Assembly (NCBI RefSeq): GCF_008807415.1
Contig: NZ_CP043626.1
Span: forward strand, 5,308,501 to 5,372,500
Source of the DNA: Pseudomonas denitrificans (nom. rej.)
Lineage (GTDB): Bacteria; Pseudomonadota; Gammaproteobacteria; Pseudomonadales; Pseudomonadaceae
Length of the DNA: 64,000 bases
Direction of reading: 5' to 3'
Of the stretch, positions 37,600 to 45,752 are shown in pieces. How positions within the stretch are numbered: the stretch's first letter is position 1; each line of letters begins with the position of its first letter. A program made the position numbers and the translations under genes. Below the pieces are notes generated by a model. That model searched no databases. It worked only from the letters and a program-made list of their open reading frames with translations, and was not told the origin of the DNA.

Positions 37600-37676
37600 G
37601 GTACGTATCCCGTTGCGACAGGTTCGACCAAACGGCCGGGCAGGCGCGCCCTATGCCAGCGACGCGCCCCGCACGG

Positions 37677-38531
37677 TCACTGTTTGCAGAGTTCGGCGGC
37701 GGTCTTGTCGGTGACGTTGGACTTGTCGAAGCCGAACGGCTTGACCGTCGCCAGGTGCTCGGCGCCGCCCAGCCACTGCTTGAGCTGGGCGTTGACGGCA
37801 TCGCGCAGGTCCTTGTCATCCGGGCGGAAGGCAAGGGCGCCGTAACCGATGTGCGACGGGTCGTCCTTGAAGTCGGTGATGGCTTCCACCGAGTCGCCGC
37901 CTTTCGCCGCGAGGCCCTTCATGGTCAGCGCGGTGCCGACGCTGGCGTCGGCGCGGCCGGCGCGCACGGCCTGCAGCTGCGCGGTGGTGTCGGGAACCTG
38001 GACGATCTGCTCTTCCGCCACACCTTCCGCGCGGGCGTAACCCAGCTCGGCGGTGCCGGACATGATCGCCAGCTTCACGTCCGGGTTGTTCTTCACGTCG
38101 GCGTAGCTGTGCAGGTTCTTCGGGTTGCCCTTCTTCACCAGCAGCGAGTCGGGAATCTGGTAGTGCGGGTCGGTGAAGATCACCTGCTGGCAGCGTGGCG
38201 GGGTGATGTACATGCCGGCGGCGATGACGTCGAAACGCCCGGCACGCAGGCCGGGGATCAGCGCGCCCCATTCGGTCAGCACCGGCTCGATCTTCTTCAC
38301 ACCCATTTTCGTGAAGATCTGCGTGGCGATTTCCGGGGACTCGCCGGTGACCTTGCCGGAGGTCTCGGTGTAGGCGAACGGCGCTTCATTGGCGTAGCCG
38401 ATGCGCACGGTGCCGGTGCTCTTGATGCGTTCCAGGGTGGTTTCGGCATAGCTGCCAGCGCTGGCGACGGCGCAGGCCAGCAGGGTGCAGGCAAGACTCA
38501 GGCGGCGCAGGAAAACAGGGGCGGTACTCAT
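37677..38531 (-). CDS. ehuB: Ectoine/hydroxyectoine periplasmic binding protein
   Basis: EhuB binds ectoine in the periplasm for the EhuCDA importer. The ATG at 38531 gives 284 residues with a Sec signal peptide (cleavage near residue 29, after SYA). The mature protein is a family 3 solute-binding fold, with IGYANEAPFAY and ESPEIATQIFTKMGV near the start of lobe 1. Ectoine-binding aromatic residues cannot be assigned without a model. It is the first gene of the transporter operon and is divergent from enuR. Confidence 0.88.
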   Translation of the reverse strand: MSTAPVFLRRLSLACTLLACAVASAGSYAETTLERIKSTGTVRIGYANEAPFAYTETSGKVTGESPEIATQIFTKMGVKKIEPVLTEWGALIPGLRAGRFDVIAAGMYITPPRCQQVIFTDPHYQIPDSLLVKKGNPKNLHSYADVKNNPDVKLAIMSGTAELGYARAEGVAEEQIVQVPDTTAQLQAVRAGRADASVGTALTMKGLAAKGGDSVEAITDFKDDPSHIGYGALAFRPDDKDLRDAVNAQLKQWLGGAEHLATVKPFGFDKSNVTDKTAAELCKQ

Positions 38532-38843
38532 CTTCGGATCTCCTGATCTTCGCTTGCCGAACGCGGTGGGCGCGCGGCGATGGATGGCAGGTAGCAATGT
38601 CGTACGACTGTTGTTCTTGTAGGTCGGGCCCCGGGTGGGGCCTTCCGAAGTTCTTGCGCCGCTGTCGATGGCGACGGCGACAAGCTCGACGCCAGACTAA
38701 GCCGCGGCGCCTTGCGGCTGTTCCTGATCGACAACCCCGCGGCGGGAAAAAGCCACCGTCGCGACGAACGCATCCGCAGGTTTTTTCTGCGCGGGCCTGA
38801 CAATGCGGCCCGATGTGCTGCCCGATGTACTGACAGGTGCGCG

Positions 38844-38871
38844 GCTATATGTCCTGTGCCCGAGCATACAA
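38844..38871 (-). promoter_or_regulatory. Candidate ehuB promoter
   Basis: On the minus strand TTGTAT (38871–38866) and TATAGC (38849–38844) are separated by 16 bases. The spacer contains GCACAGGACA, a one-base-shorter version of the candidate EnuR operator, a position suited to repression. The leader to ehuB would be about 300 bases, which is long. Confidence 0.35.
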
Positions 38872-38891
38872 AAGGGTCGGAACGGTCGACA

Positions 38892-38905
38892 TTGCACTAG
38901 GACAA
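38892..38905. promoter_or_regulatory. Candidate EnuR operator, copy A
   Basis: TTGCACTAGGACAA reads TTGTCCTAGTGCAA on the minus strand. It shares 10 of 11 bases of GTCCTAGTRCA with the element upstream of eutB and has a CTAG centre. It lies about 60 bases before enuR, consistent with autoregulation. This is pattern-based; no binding data. Confidence 0.45.
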
Positions 38906-38962
38906 TTGCCGTCGGTGTGCCGGTCCGTCACTCTGGACCCCTGACCAGACGGAGCGCTGAAG

Positions 38963-40357
38963 ATGGAAGCCTGGCGTCGCGCCCTGGCCGACCTGCGGGT
39001 CGGCGAATCCAAGTACAAGACCCTGGTGCTGGCCATTGCCGGCGACATCGAGCAGGGCCGCCTGAGCGACGGCCAGCGCCTGCCGCCGCAGCGCCACGTC
39101 GCCGATGGCCTGGGCATCAGCGTGCAGACCGTGACCAACGCCTACAAGGAACTGGAGCGCCAGGGCCTGGTGCGTTGCGAGGTCGGCCGCGGCAGTTTCG
39201 TCACGCGGCGGATGACCGAGGGCATGGCCCACTACATGGTCGATCACCCCGAGCGCGCGCTGGTGGATTTCTCCATCGCCAGCATCGTCCACACCCGCGA
39301 GCACGACCGCCTGTGGCAGGACAGCTGCCGTGAGCTGGCGCAGGAAAGCGACCAGCCGTGGATGCGCGCCTGCCGCCCGGTGGCCGGCTTCGATACGCAC
39401 CGCGACGCCGGGGTGAAATGGCTGGCGCAACTGGGCCTCAAGCGTGAGCGCGATGACGTGCTGATCACCAATGGCGCGGCCCACGGCATCTTCCTTGCCC
39501 TCGCCTCCCTCGCCGGGCCGGACGACGTGGTGCTCTGCGAGCAGCTCACCGACCACGGCGTGATCGGCAATTCCCAGGTGCTCGGCTTCACCCTCAAGGG
39601 CGTGGAGATCGACAAGCAAGGCATCGACCCGGAGCACTTCGAAGACCTCTGCGCCAACGAGCGCATCACCGCGCTGGTGTGCACGCCCAACCTGAACAAC
39701 CCGACCTCCTGCCTGATGCCCGACACGCGCCGCCGCGAGATCGCCGCCATTGCCCAGCGCTATGGCGTGTATGTGATCGAGGACGACGTCTACGGCCCGC
39801 TGCTCGGCGAGCGCCGCCCGCCGCCGCTCAGCCATTACCTGCCGGACCTGTCGTTCTACTGCACGAGCTTCACCAAGAGCGTGCTCACCGGCCTGCGCAT
39901 CGGCTACCTGGCCATGCCGCGACGGCTGGCGCTGCGCACCGAGAGCATCCTGCGGGTGAACAGCTGGATGGGCACGCCGCTGCTGGCGGAAGTGGCGGCG
40001 CGCTGGATCCACAACGGCAACGCCGCCGCGCTGATCGGCCTGCAGCGCCGAGTGCTGGAGAAGCGCCAGGGGCTGGTGCGCGAGTACCTCGGCGAGCATC
40101 TGCGCGGATGTGATCCGCATTCGCTGAGCGCGTGGATCGGCATCCCCGAACACTGGGAACTGGACAGCCTGGTGCGCGAGCTGCGTCATCGACACATTGC
40201 CGTGACGCCGCCCGATCCGTTCATGGTGCGCGGCACCCCCAGGCCGCGCGCGGTGCGCCTGTGCATGGGCGCTGAATGTAGCGACGAGCGCATGGCGAGC
40301 GCTCTGGAAGACATGCGCGAACTGTTCGGGCAGTACCCGAAGATCCACGATTTCTAA
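38963..40357 (+). CDS. enuR: MocR/GntR-type PLP-dependent regulator of ectoine utilisation
   Basis: EnuR-type proteins repress ectoine catabolic genes until intermediates such as N-alpha-acetyl-diaminobutyrate react with the bound PLP. The 464-residue protein has an N-terminal winged helix-turn-helix (about 12–80, PPQRHVADGLGISVQTVTNAYK) and a fold type I aminotransferase domain. The PLP lysine is Lys305 in CTSFTKSVLTGLRIGYLAMP. It lies between the divergent transporter and the catabolic genes. The general MocR class is certain; the EnuR name rests on context and length. Confidence 0.88.
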   Translation: MEAWRRALADLRVGESKYKTLVLAIAGDIEQGRLSDGQRLPPQRHVADGLGISVQTVTNAYKELERQGLVRCEVGRGSFVTRRMTEGMAHYMVDHPERALVDFSIASIVHTREHDRLWQDSCRELAQESDQPWMRACRPVAGFDTHRDAGVKWLAQLGLKRERDDVLITNGAAHGIFLALASLAGPDDVVLCEQLTDHGVIGNSQVLGFTLKGVEIDKQGIDPEHFEDLCANERITALVCTPNLNNPTSCLMPDTRRREIAAIAQRYGVYVIEDDVYGPLLGERRPPPLSHYLPDLSFYCTSFTKSVLTGLRIGYLAMPRRLALRTESILRVNSWMGTPLLAEVAARWIHNGNAAALIGLQRRVLEKRQGLVREYLGEHLRGCDPHSLSAWIGIPEHWELDSLVRELRHRHIAVTPPDPFMVRGTPRPRAVRLCMGAECSDERMASALEDMRELFGQYPKIHDF

Positions 40358-40385
40358 GCCCTACGCCGGGCCTGCGCTTGTAGCC

Positions 40386-40461
40386 GTAGGGCGCATAACG
40401 CGCCAGCGTTATCCGCCGTGACGAGCGCGGCGGATAACCTGTTCCAGGTTATGCGCCCTAC
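40386..40461. repeat. Inverted-repeat element, left copy (flanks eutB–doeX)
   Basis: A 76-base element with ends GTAGGGCGCATAAC and GGTTATGCGCCCTAC holds two internal hairpins, one with CGCCAGCG and one with CCTGTTCCAGG. A near-identical copy lies in opposite orientation at 45509–45598. It has the look of a non-autonomous REP/MITE-like element; no transposase is present. Confidence 0.8.
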
Positions 40462-40470
40462 CGCCTGCTG

Positions 40471-40496
40471 TTCGCGAGCAAGCTCGCTCCTACAGG
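40471..40496. repeat. REP-like palindrome
   Basis: TTCGCGAGCAAGCTCGCTCC followed by TACAGG forms a short palindrome of the Pseudomonas REP type; the CGCTCCTACA end recurs at several other intergenic sites in the window. Confidence 0.65.
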
Positions 40497-40525
40497 TTGG
40501 CTCCGAATCTGATCCGCGAACGACA

Positions 40526-40539
40526 TCGTCCTAGTACAT
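40526..40539. promoter_or_regulatory. Candidate EnuR operator, copy B, upstream of eutB
   Basis: TCGTCCTAGTACAT matches copy A on the opposite strand (TTGTCCTAGTGCAA) at 11 of 14 positions, with the same CTAG centre. It lies just before a weak promoter-like pair, TTCATC (40539–40544) and TACACT (40563–40568), spaced by 18 bases. Both sites also have GACAATTRCC nearby. Confidence 0.45.
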
Positions 40540-40597
40540 TCATCGCGACAATTACCCGCCCCTACACTCGGCCCCACTGCATTCCCCGGAGGCCGAG

Positions 40598-41572
40598 ATG
40601 GAGCCGATTTCCCCCGTCGAGCTGTACCGAGCACGCCAGCGCATCCAGGGCCTGGTGCGGCAGACGCCGCTGGAGTATTCGCCCAGCCTGTCGCGCCTGC
40701 TCGGCGCCCCGGTGTATCTCAAGCTCGAATCGCAGCAGATCACCGGCAGCTTCAAGCTGCGCGGCGCGAGCAATGCGATAGCCCAGCTCGATGACGAGCA
40801 GAAGGCCAGGGGCGTCGTCGCCGCCTCCACCGGCAACCACGGCCGGGCGCTGGCCCATGCCGCGCGGGTGCTCGGCGTGCACGCCACCATCTGTCTGTCG
40901 CAATTGGTGCCGGGGAACAAGGTCCAGGCGATCCGCGAACTGGGCGCCGAGGTGCGCATCGTCGGCCACAGCCAGGACGACGCCCAGGCCGAAGCCGAGC
41001 GGATTGCCCGCGAGCAGGGCGCGACGCTGCTGCCGCCCTTCGACCATCCGCAGATCATCGCCGGCCAGGGCACCCTCGGTCTGGAAATCCTCGAACAGCT
41101 GCCGGACGTGCGCCAGGTGCTGGTGCCGCTCTCCGGCGGCGGCCTGTTCGGCGGCGTGGCGCTGGCACTCAAGCACGTCGACCCGAGCATTCGCGTGCAC
41201 GGCATCAGCATGCGCCGTGGCGCCGCCATGGCCGCCAGCCTCGCTGCCGGCCACCCCGTGGAAGTGGAAGAGCTGCCGACCCTGGCTGACTCCCTCGGCG
41301 GCGGCATCGGCCTGGACAACCGCTACACCTTCGCCCTGGCCCGCGACTACTGCGACCAGTTGCACCTGCTCGACGAGCCCGCCATCGCCGCCGGCATCCG
41401 CCACGCCTACCGCGAGGAACGGCAGGTGGTGGAAGGCGCCGCCGCCGTCGGCATCGCCGCCCTGCTGGACGGCCTGATCGCCCCGGTCGGCCCGGTGGTG
41501 GTGATCGTCAGCGGCCGCAACATCGCCATCGAACAACACCAGCAAATCCTCGAGGAATCCGCCCATGGCTGA
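40598..41572 (+). CDS. eutB: Threonine dehydratase-like ectoine-utilisation protein EutB
   Basis: EutB is a fold type II PLP enzyme proposed to act with EutC (and EutA) in converting 5-hydroxyectoine to ectoine; its chemistry is not settled. The 324-residue protein has the PLP lysine Lys53 in TGSFKLRGA, the STGNHGRAL loop and the phosphate-binding SGGGLFGG. GGAGG precedes the ATG. It overlaps eutC by eight bases. No eutA lies upstream, where only repeats and control elements are seen. Confidence 0.88.
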   Translation: MEPISPVELYRARQRIQGLVRQTPLEYSPSLSRLLGAPVYLKLESQQITGSFKLRGASNAIAQLDDEQKARGVVAASTGNHGRALAHAARVLGVHATICLSQLVPGNKVQAIRELGAEVRIVGHSQDDAQAEAERIAREQGATLLPPFDHPQIIAGQGTLGLEILEQLPDVRQVLVPLSGGGLFGGVALALKHVDPSIRVHGISMRRGAAMAASLAAGHPVEVEELPTLADSLGGGIGLDNRYTFALARDYCDQLHLLDEPAIAAGIRHAYREERQVVEGAAAVGIAALLDGLIAPVGPVVVIVSGRNIAIEQHQQILEESAHG

Positions 41573-42557
41573 CGTCACCCTGCTCAGCGAAGCCGACCTG
41601 CGCGCCTGCGTGGCCATCGACCGGGAGAGCCTCGACGCCGTCGAACAGGCCTTCCGCCTGCTCGCCACCGCGCCGGTGGCGATGCCGCCGATCCTTCGCC
41701 TGGACGTGCCCGAGCACAACGGCGAAGTCGACGTGAAAACCGCCTACCTGCCCGGCCTGCCGCGCTTCGCCATCAAGGTCAGCCCCGGCTTCTTCGACAA
41801 CCCCAAGCTCGGCCTGCCCAGTCTCAACGGCATGATGATGCTGCTCTCCTCGCGCACCGGCCTGCTCGACGCGCTGTTGCTGGACAACGGCTACCTCACC
41901 GCCGTGCGCACCGCGTGCGCCGGCGCGGTGGCAGCCAAATGGCTGGCCCGCGAGGAGTCGCGGCAGGTCGCGCTGATCGGAGCCGGCGAGCAGGCGCGGT
42001 TGCAGCTCAAGGCGCTGTGCCTGGTGCGGCCCATCAAGGGTGCCAGCGTCTGGGCGCGGGACCTCGACAAGGCGCGGCACTGCGCGCAGGAACTGAGCGC
42101 CAGCCTGGGCATTGCGGTCAGCGCCTGCGCCAGCATCGACGAAGCGCTGGAAGGCGCCGACATCGCCATCACCAGCACGCCCAGCCGTGAGCCGCTGATC
42201 CAGAAAAAGCACCTGCGCCCCGGCCTGCACATCACCGCCATGGGGTCGGACGCCGAGCACAAGAACGAGATCGCCGCCGACGCCCTGGCGGCGGTGGACT
42301 GCTACGTCGCCGACCGCGTCAGCCAGACCCTGGTGCTGGGCGAGCTGCACCACGCGGTGCAGGCCGGCAACGTCAGCCGGGATGCCGACTTCGCCGAGCT
42401 CGGCCAGGTCATCGCCGGGCAGCGCGAAGGCCGCCGCCGTGCCGAAGACATCACCCTCTGCGACCTCACCGGCACCGGCGCACAGGATACCGCCATCGCC
42501 GGCCTGGCTTTCCAGCGGGCGCAGCGGATGGGCAAGGGGTTCCGCTTCAGCAGCTGA
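41565..42557 (+). CDS. eutC: Ornithine cyclodeaminase-like ectoine-utilisation protein EutC
   Basis: EutC belongs to the ornithine cyclodeaminase/mu-crystallin family and is proposed to work with EutB on 5-hydroxyectoine. The 330-residue protein has the dinucleotide-binding motif VALIGAGEQARLQLKAL (about residues 133–149), preceded by the family's LLLDNGYLTAVRTA substrate segment. Its coupling with eutB (8-base overlap) indicates joint function. A true ornithine or alanine dehydrogenase activity cannot be excluded from sequence. Confidence 0.88.
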   Translation: MADVTLLSEADLRACVAIDRESLDAVEQAFRLLATAPVAMPPILRLDVPEHNGEVDVKTAYLPGLPRFAIKVSPGFFDNPKLGLPSLNGMMMLLSSRTGLLDALLLDNGYLTAVRTACAGAVAAKWLAREESRQVALIGAGEQARLQLKALCLVRPIKGASVWARDLDKARHCAQELSASLGIAVSACASIDEALEGADIAITSTPSREPLIQKKHLRPGLHITAMGSDAEHKNEIAADALAAVDCYVADRVSQTLVLGELHHAVQAGNVSRDADFAELGQVIAGQREGRRRAEDITLCDLTGTGAQDTAIAGLAFQRAQRMGKGFRFSS

Positions 42558-42588
42558 AAAAATTTCGTCCCGCTTCGCGGGAAGAGCG

Positions 42589-42730
42589 CCCTCACCCTAA
42601 CCCTGGCTGCGCGCCCCGCTCCTCAAGCGGGAGAGGGAACCGATCGGAGCCAGCTGACGCCGCAATGTCAGCCGGCTCGGACTGCCCCCTCCCTCAGGAG
42701 CGGGGCGCACAGCCAGGGCTGGGGTGAGGG
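42589..42730. repeat. REPIN-like inverted repeat pair between eutC and doeA
   Basis: Arms at 42589–42623 and 42696–42730 are 35-base inverted copies differing at three positions (left arm begins CCCTCACCCTAACCCTGGC), separated by 72 bases. The spacer holds GGGAGAGGG and CCCCCTCCC, which extend the pairing. The transcript would form a very long stem. A small CCCGC-TTC-GCGGG hairpin precedes it at about 42570. No coding potential. Confidence 0.75.
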
Positions 42731-42793
42731 GATTGCACAGGCGCGGGTTGTCCGGATGAAGCCCGAAACAGATTCCCCCAAGAGGATTTCCGC

Positions 42794-43984
42794 ATGTCCG
42801 AAATCGTCGTCAACCTCCCCTTCAGCCGGGAGGAATACGCCCAGCGGATCGCCAAGGTCCGCGCCAGCATGCAGCAGCGCGGCATCGAACTGCTGCTGGT
42901 CACCGACCCGTCGAACATGGCCTGGCTCACCGGCTATGACGGCTGGTCCTTCTACGTGCACCAGTGCGTGCTGCTGGCGCTGGAGGGTGAGCCGGTCTGG
43001 TTCGGCCGCGGCCAGGACGCCAACGGTGCGCGGCGCACGGTGTTCATGCAGGCGGACAACATCGTCGGCTACCCCGACCACTACGTGCAGTCCACCGAGC
43101 GCCATCCGATGGACTACCTGTCCCGCGAGGTCATTGCCGCGCGCGGCTGGGCCGGCCGGACGATCGGCGTCGAGATGGACAACTACTACTTCAGCGCCGC
43201 CGCCTTCCGCTCCCTGCAGGCCAACCTGCCGAGTGCCAGGTTTGTCGACGCCACCGCCCTGGTGAACTGGCAGCGCGCAGTGAAATCGTCGCGCGAAATC
43301 GAGTACATGCGCGTCGCCGCACGCATCGTCGAGAAGATGCACGCGCACATCGTCGAGCGCATCGAACCGGGCATGCGCAAGAACGAGCTGGTCGCAGAGA
43401 TCTACAGCACCGGCATCCTTGGCGCCGACGGCCATGGCGGCGACTACCCGGCCATCGTCCCCTTGCTGCCCACCGGCGCCGACGCCAGCGCACCACACCT
43501 GACCTGGGACGACACACCGTTCGAACGCGGCTCCGGCACCTTCTTCGAGATCGCCGGCTGCTACAAGCGCTACCACTGCCCGCTGTCGCGCACGGTGTTC
43601 CTGGGCAAGCCGCCCAAGCACTTCCTCGACGCGGAAAAAGCCGTGGTCGAGGGCATCGCCGCTGGCCTGGACGCAGCCAAGCCCGGCAACACCACCGGCG
43701 ACATCGCCCGCGCCTTCTTCGGCGTGCTGGAGAAGTTCGGCATCCACAAGGACAGCCGCTGCGGCTACCCCATCGGCATCAGCTACCCGCCGGACTGGGG
43801 CGAACGCACCATGAGCCTGCGCCCGAGCGACAACAGCGTGCTCGAGCCAGGAATGACCTTCCACTTCATGCCCGGCCTGTGGATGGACGACTGGGGACTG
43901 GAGATCACTGAAAGCATCCTCATCACCGAGCGCGGCGTGGAGACCTTCTGCGACTACCCGCGCCAGCTGTTCGTGAAGGAGTGA
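42794..43984 (+). CDS. doeA: Ectoine hydrolase
   Basis: DoeA (EutD) opens the ectoine ring to N-acetyl-L-2,4-diaminobutyrate. The 396-residue protein has the two-domain creatinase/aminopeptidase P (M24) fold: N-terminal domain to about residue 165 (DPSNMAWLTGYDGWSFYV), then the catalytic pita-bread domain with ADGHGGDYPAIVP and CYKRYHCPLSRTV. M24-like ectoine hydrolases keep the fold but not all peptidase metal ligands. It is followed four bases later by doeB. Identity is strongly supported by context. Confidence 0.93.
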   Translation: MSEIVVNLPFSREEYAQRIAKVRASMQQRGIELLLVTDPSNMAWLTGYDGWSFYVHQCVLLALEGEPVWFGRGQDANGARRTVFMQADNIVGYPDHYVQSTERHPMDYLSREVIAARGWAGRTIGVEMDNYYFSAAAFRSLQANLPSARFVDATALVNWQRAVKSSREIEYMRVAARIVEKMHAHIVERIEPGMRKNELVAEIYSTGILGADGHGGDYPAIVPLLPTGADASAPHLTWDDTPFERGSGTFFEIAGCYKRYHCPLSRTVFLGKPPKHFLDAEKAVVEGIAAGLDAAKPGNTTGDIARAFFGVLEKFGIHKDSRCGYPIGISYPPDWGERTMSLRPSDNSVLEPGMTFHFMPGLWMDDWGLEITESILITERGVETFCDYPRQLFVKE

Positions 43985-43988
43985 GGCG

Positions 43989-45005
43989 ATGACCCAAGCA
44001 CTCGACAAGCCGCTGCGCGAAAACCCCATCGCCGCCAGCGTCGATTTCCTGCGCGACGGCGTGCAGCACGGCCACCTCAAGCTGCCGTACTCGCGGGACG
44101 ATTCGGCCTGGGGCGCCGTGATGATCCCGATCTGCGTGGTGAAGAACGGCGATGGTCCCACCGCGCTGCTCACCGGCGGCAACCATGGCGACGAGTACGA
44201 GGGCCCGGTGGCGCTCAGCCGCCTGGCCCAGGAGCTGCGCGCCGAGGACATACGCGGCCGGGTGATCATCGTACCGTTCATGAACACCCCGGCGTTCCTC
44301 GCCGGCAAGCGCACCTCGCCCATCGACGCCGGCAACCTCAACCGCAGTTTCCCCGGCCGCCCGGACGGCACGGTGACGCAGAAGATCGCCGACTACTTCC
44401 AGCGCACCCTGCTGCCGCTGGCGGACGTGGTGCTGGATATCCATTCCGGCGGCCGCACCCTCGACTTCCTGCCCTTCGCCGCCTGCCATGTGCTGCCGGA
44501 CAAGGCCCAGCAGGAAGCCAGCGAGGCGCTGATGCGTGCCTTTGCCGCGCCCTTCTCCATGCGCATGCTGGAGCTGGACGCGGTGGGCATGTACGACAGC
44601 GCCGCCGAGGAGCAGGGCAAGCTGTTCGTCACCACCGAACTCGGGGGCGGCGGTAGCAGCAGCGCGCACACCGTAGCCATCGCCCGGCGCGGCGTGCGCA
44701 ACGTGCTGGTGCAGGCCGGCATCCTGCGCGGCGACCTGGAGCCTGCCCAGTCGGTGATGCTCGACATGCCCGACGGCGACTGCTTCGTCGCCAGTGAACA
44801 CGGCGGGCTGCTGGAGATGTGCCGTGACCTGGGTGAGCGGGTCGAACACGGCGAAGTGCTGGCGCGGGTGCACGACGTGCTGCGCACCGGTACGGCACCC
44901 GTGGAGTACCGCGCCAGGCGCAGCGGCATCCTCGCCGCGCGGCACTTCCCCGGCCTGGTGCAGAGCGGCGACACCCTCGCGGTGGTTGCCGAGGTGCTCG
45001 ACTGA
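43989..45005 (+). CDS. doeB: N-acetyl-L-2,4-diaminobutyrate deacetylase
   Basis: DoeB (EutE) removes acetate from N-alpha-acetyl-diaminobutyrate made by DoeA. The 338-residue protein is of the succinylglutamate desuccinylase/aspartoacylase zinc family: GGNHGDEYEG holds the HxxE zinc ligands and VLDIHSGG the third histidine. It lies directly between doeA and doeX, so the three are probably one transcript. Confidence 0.93.
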   Translation: MTQALDKPLRENPIAASVDFLRDGVQHGHLKLPYSRDDSAWGAVMIPICVVKNGDGPTALLTGGNHGDEYEGPVALSRLAQELRAEDIRGRVIIVPFMNTPAFLAGKRTSPIDAGNLNRSFPGRPDGTVTQKIADYFQRTLLPLADVVLDIHSGGRTLDFLPFAACHVLPDKAQQEASEALMRAFAAPFSMRMLELDAVGMYDSAAEEQGKLFVTTELGGGGSSSAHTVAIARRGVRNVLVQAGILRGDLEPAQSVMLDMPDGDCFVASEHGGLLEMCRDLGERVEHGEVLARVHDVLRTGTAPVEYRARRSGILAARHFPGLVQSGDTLAVVAEVLD

Positions 45006-45023
45006 GCCGTCCGGGAGGCAAGC

Positions 45024-45500
45024 ATGATCAAGCTCGACCGTTATGACCTGAAGATCCTGCGCATCCTCGCCAGCGATGGGCGCATCACCAAGTCGAGCCT
45101 GGCCGAGGCGATCAACCTCTCGGTCAGCCCGGCGTGGGAGCGCGTGCGCAAGCTGGAGGAGGCCGGGCTGATCAAGGGCTACCGCGCGCAGATCGATTGG
45201 TCGGCATTGTTCAAACAGCAGCAGGTGCTGGTGGAAATCACCCTGACGCGCCACACCGCGCAGGACATGAAGCGCTTCGAGCAGCGCCTGCAGCAGGCGC
45301 CCGAGGTGGGCTTCTGCTACGCCACTGGCGGCGGCGTGGACTACATCGCGATGATCCAGGCGCGCGACATCGACCACTACCAGCGCTTCATCGACCAGTT
45401 GCTGCTGGAGGATGTGGGCATCGAGCGCTACTTCACCTACATCGTCACCAAGGTGATCAAGACGCAGGAGGCGGCGATCCCCGCCGAGGCGCTGGAGTAG
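45024..45500 (+). CDS. doeX: Lrp/AsnC-family regulator DoeX
   Basis: The 158-residue protein has an N-terminal helix-turn-helix (DLKILRILASDGRITKSSLAEAINLS, about 8–33) and a C-terminal RAM ligand-binding domain (about 70–145). Genes of this type follow doeAB in ectoine degraders and control the pathway. It starts 18 bases after doeB. Ligand and operator are unknown here. Confidence 0.92.
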   Translation: MIKLDRYDLKILRILASDGRITKSSLAEAINLSVSPAWERVRKLEEAGLIKGYRAQIDWSALFKQQQVLVEITLTRHTAQDMKRFEQRLQQAPEVGFCYATGGGVDYIAMIQARDIDHYQRFIDQLLLEDVGIERYFTYIVTKVIKTQEAAIPAEALE

Positions 45501-45508
45501 AGCCTTTC

Positions 45509-45598
45509 GTAGGGCGAATAACCTGGAACAGGTTATCCGCCGTTTCCATCCGGCGGAAATCCATGCGGCGGATAACGCTGGCGCGTTATGCGCCCTAC
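45509..45598. repeat. Inverted-repeat element, right copy (flanks eutB–doeX)
   Basis: This 90-base element is the reverse complement of the copy at 40386–40461 over both arms, differing at one arm position (GTAGGGCGAATAAC) and by a longer centre (about 14 bases more). It sits nine bases after the doeX stop. A CTCGCTCCTACA REP end follows at 45606–45617. Confidence 0.8.
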
Positions 45599-45658
45599 GG
45601 GCAGCTCGCTCCTACATAAACGCCCGTAGGTGGTTGAACAAAATTTGCGCAACAAATC

Positions 45659-45687
45659 CTGACTTCCAGGTCCGGATCGTATACAAT
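45659..45687 (+). promoter_or_regulatory. Probable promoter of the queuosine-precursor transporter
   Basis: CTGACT (45659–45664) and TACAAT (45682–45687) are spaced by 17 bases. The transcript would begin near 45694, so the riboswitch-like hairpin at 45713 lies in its 5' leader. Confidence 0.55.
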
Positions 45688-45712
45688 GCGCGCCGCTCGG
45701 CATGGTGCCGGG

Positions 45713-45746
45713 CATGGGTTCCCTCACCCCATCGACGAAAAAGGCC
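45713..45746 (+). promoter_or_regulatory. Candidate preQ1-I riboswitch
   Basis: A five-base stem ATGGG (45714–45718) / CCCAT (45728–45732) encloses the loop TTCCCTCAC, followed by the A-rich tail GACGAAAAAGG. The AAGG in the tail is the ribosome site of the next gene and could pair with the C-rich loop. This is the pseudoknot layout of preQ1-I aptamers, which commonly control this transporter family. Detection is by eye and needs a covariance search. Confidence 0.65.
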
Positions 45747-45752
45747 CAAAGC

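Larger units (their letters stand above)
38532..38962. promoter_or_regulatory. Divergent control region between ehuB and enuR
   Basis: These 431 bases carry no credible gene. The ehuB-proximal 300 bases are GC-rich with no clear motif. The enuR-proximal part has a candidate ehuB promoter at 38844–38871, a TGTCCTGTGC element within its spacer (38850–38859), and a related element at 38892–38905 that recurs upstream of eutB. The region probably serves EnuR-mediated control of both directions. Confidence 0.5.

Noticed and set aside
45702..45752. An upstream start for the queuosine-precursor transporter
   Set aside because: It would place the riboswitch-like hairpin and the AAGG ribosome site inside the coding sequence and adds a tail that does not resemble a membrane protein.
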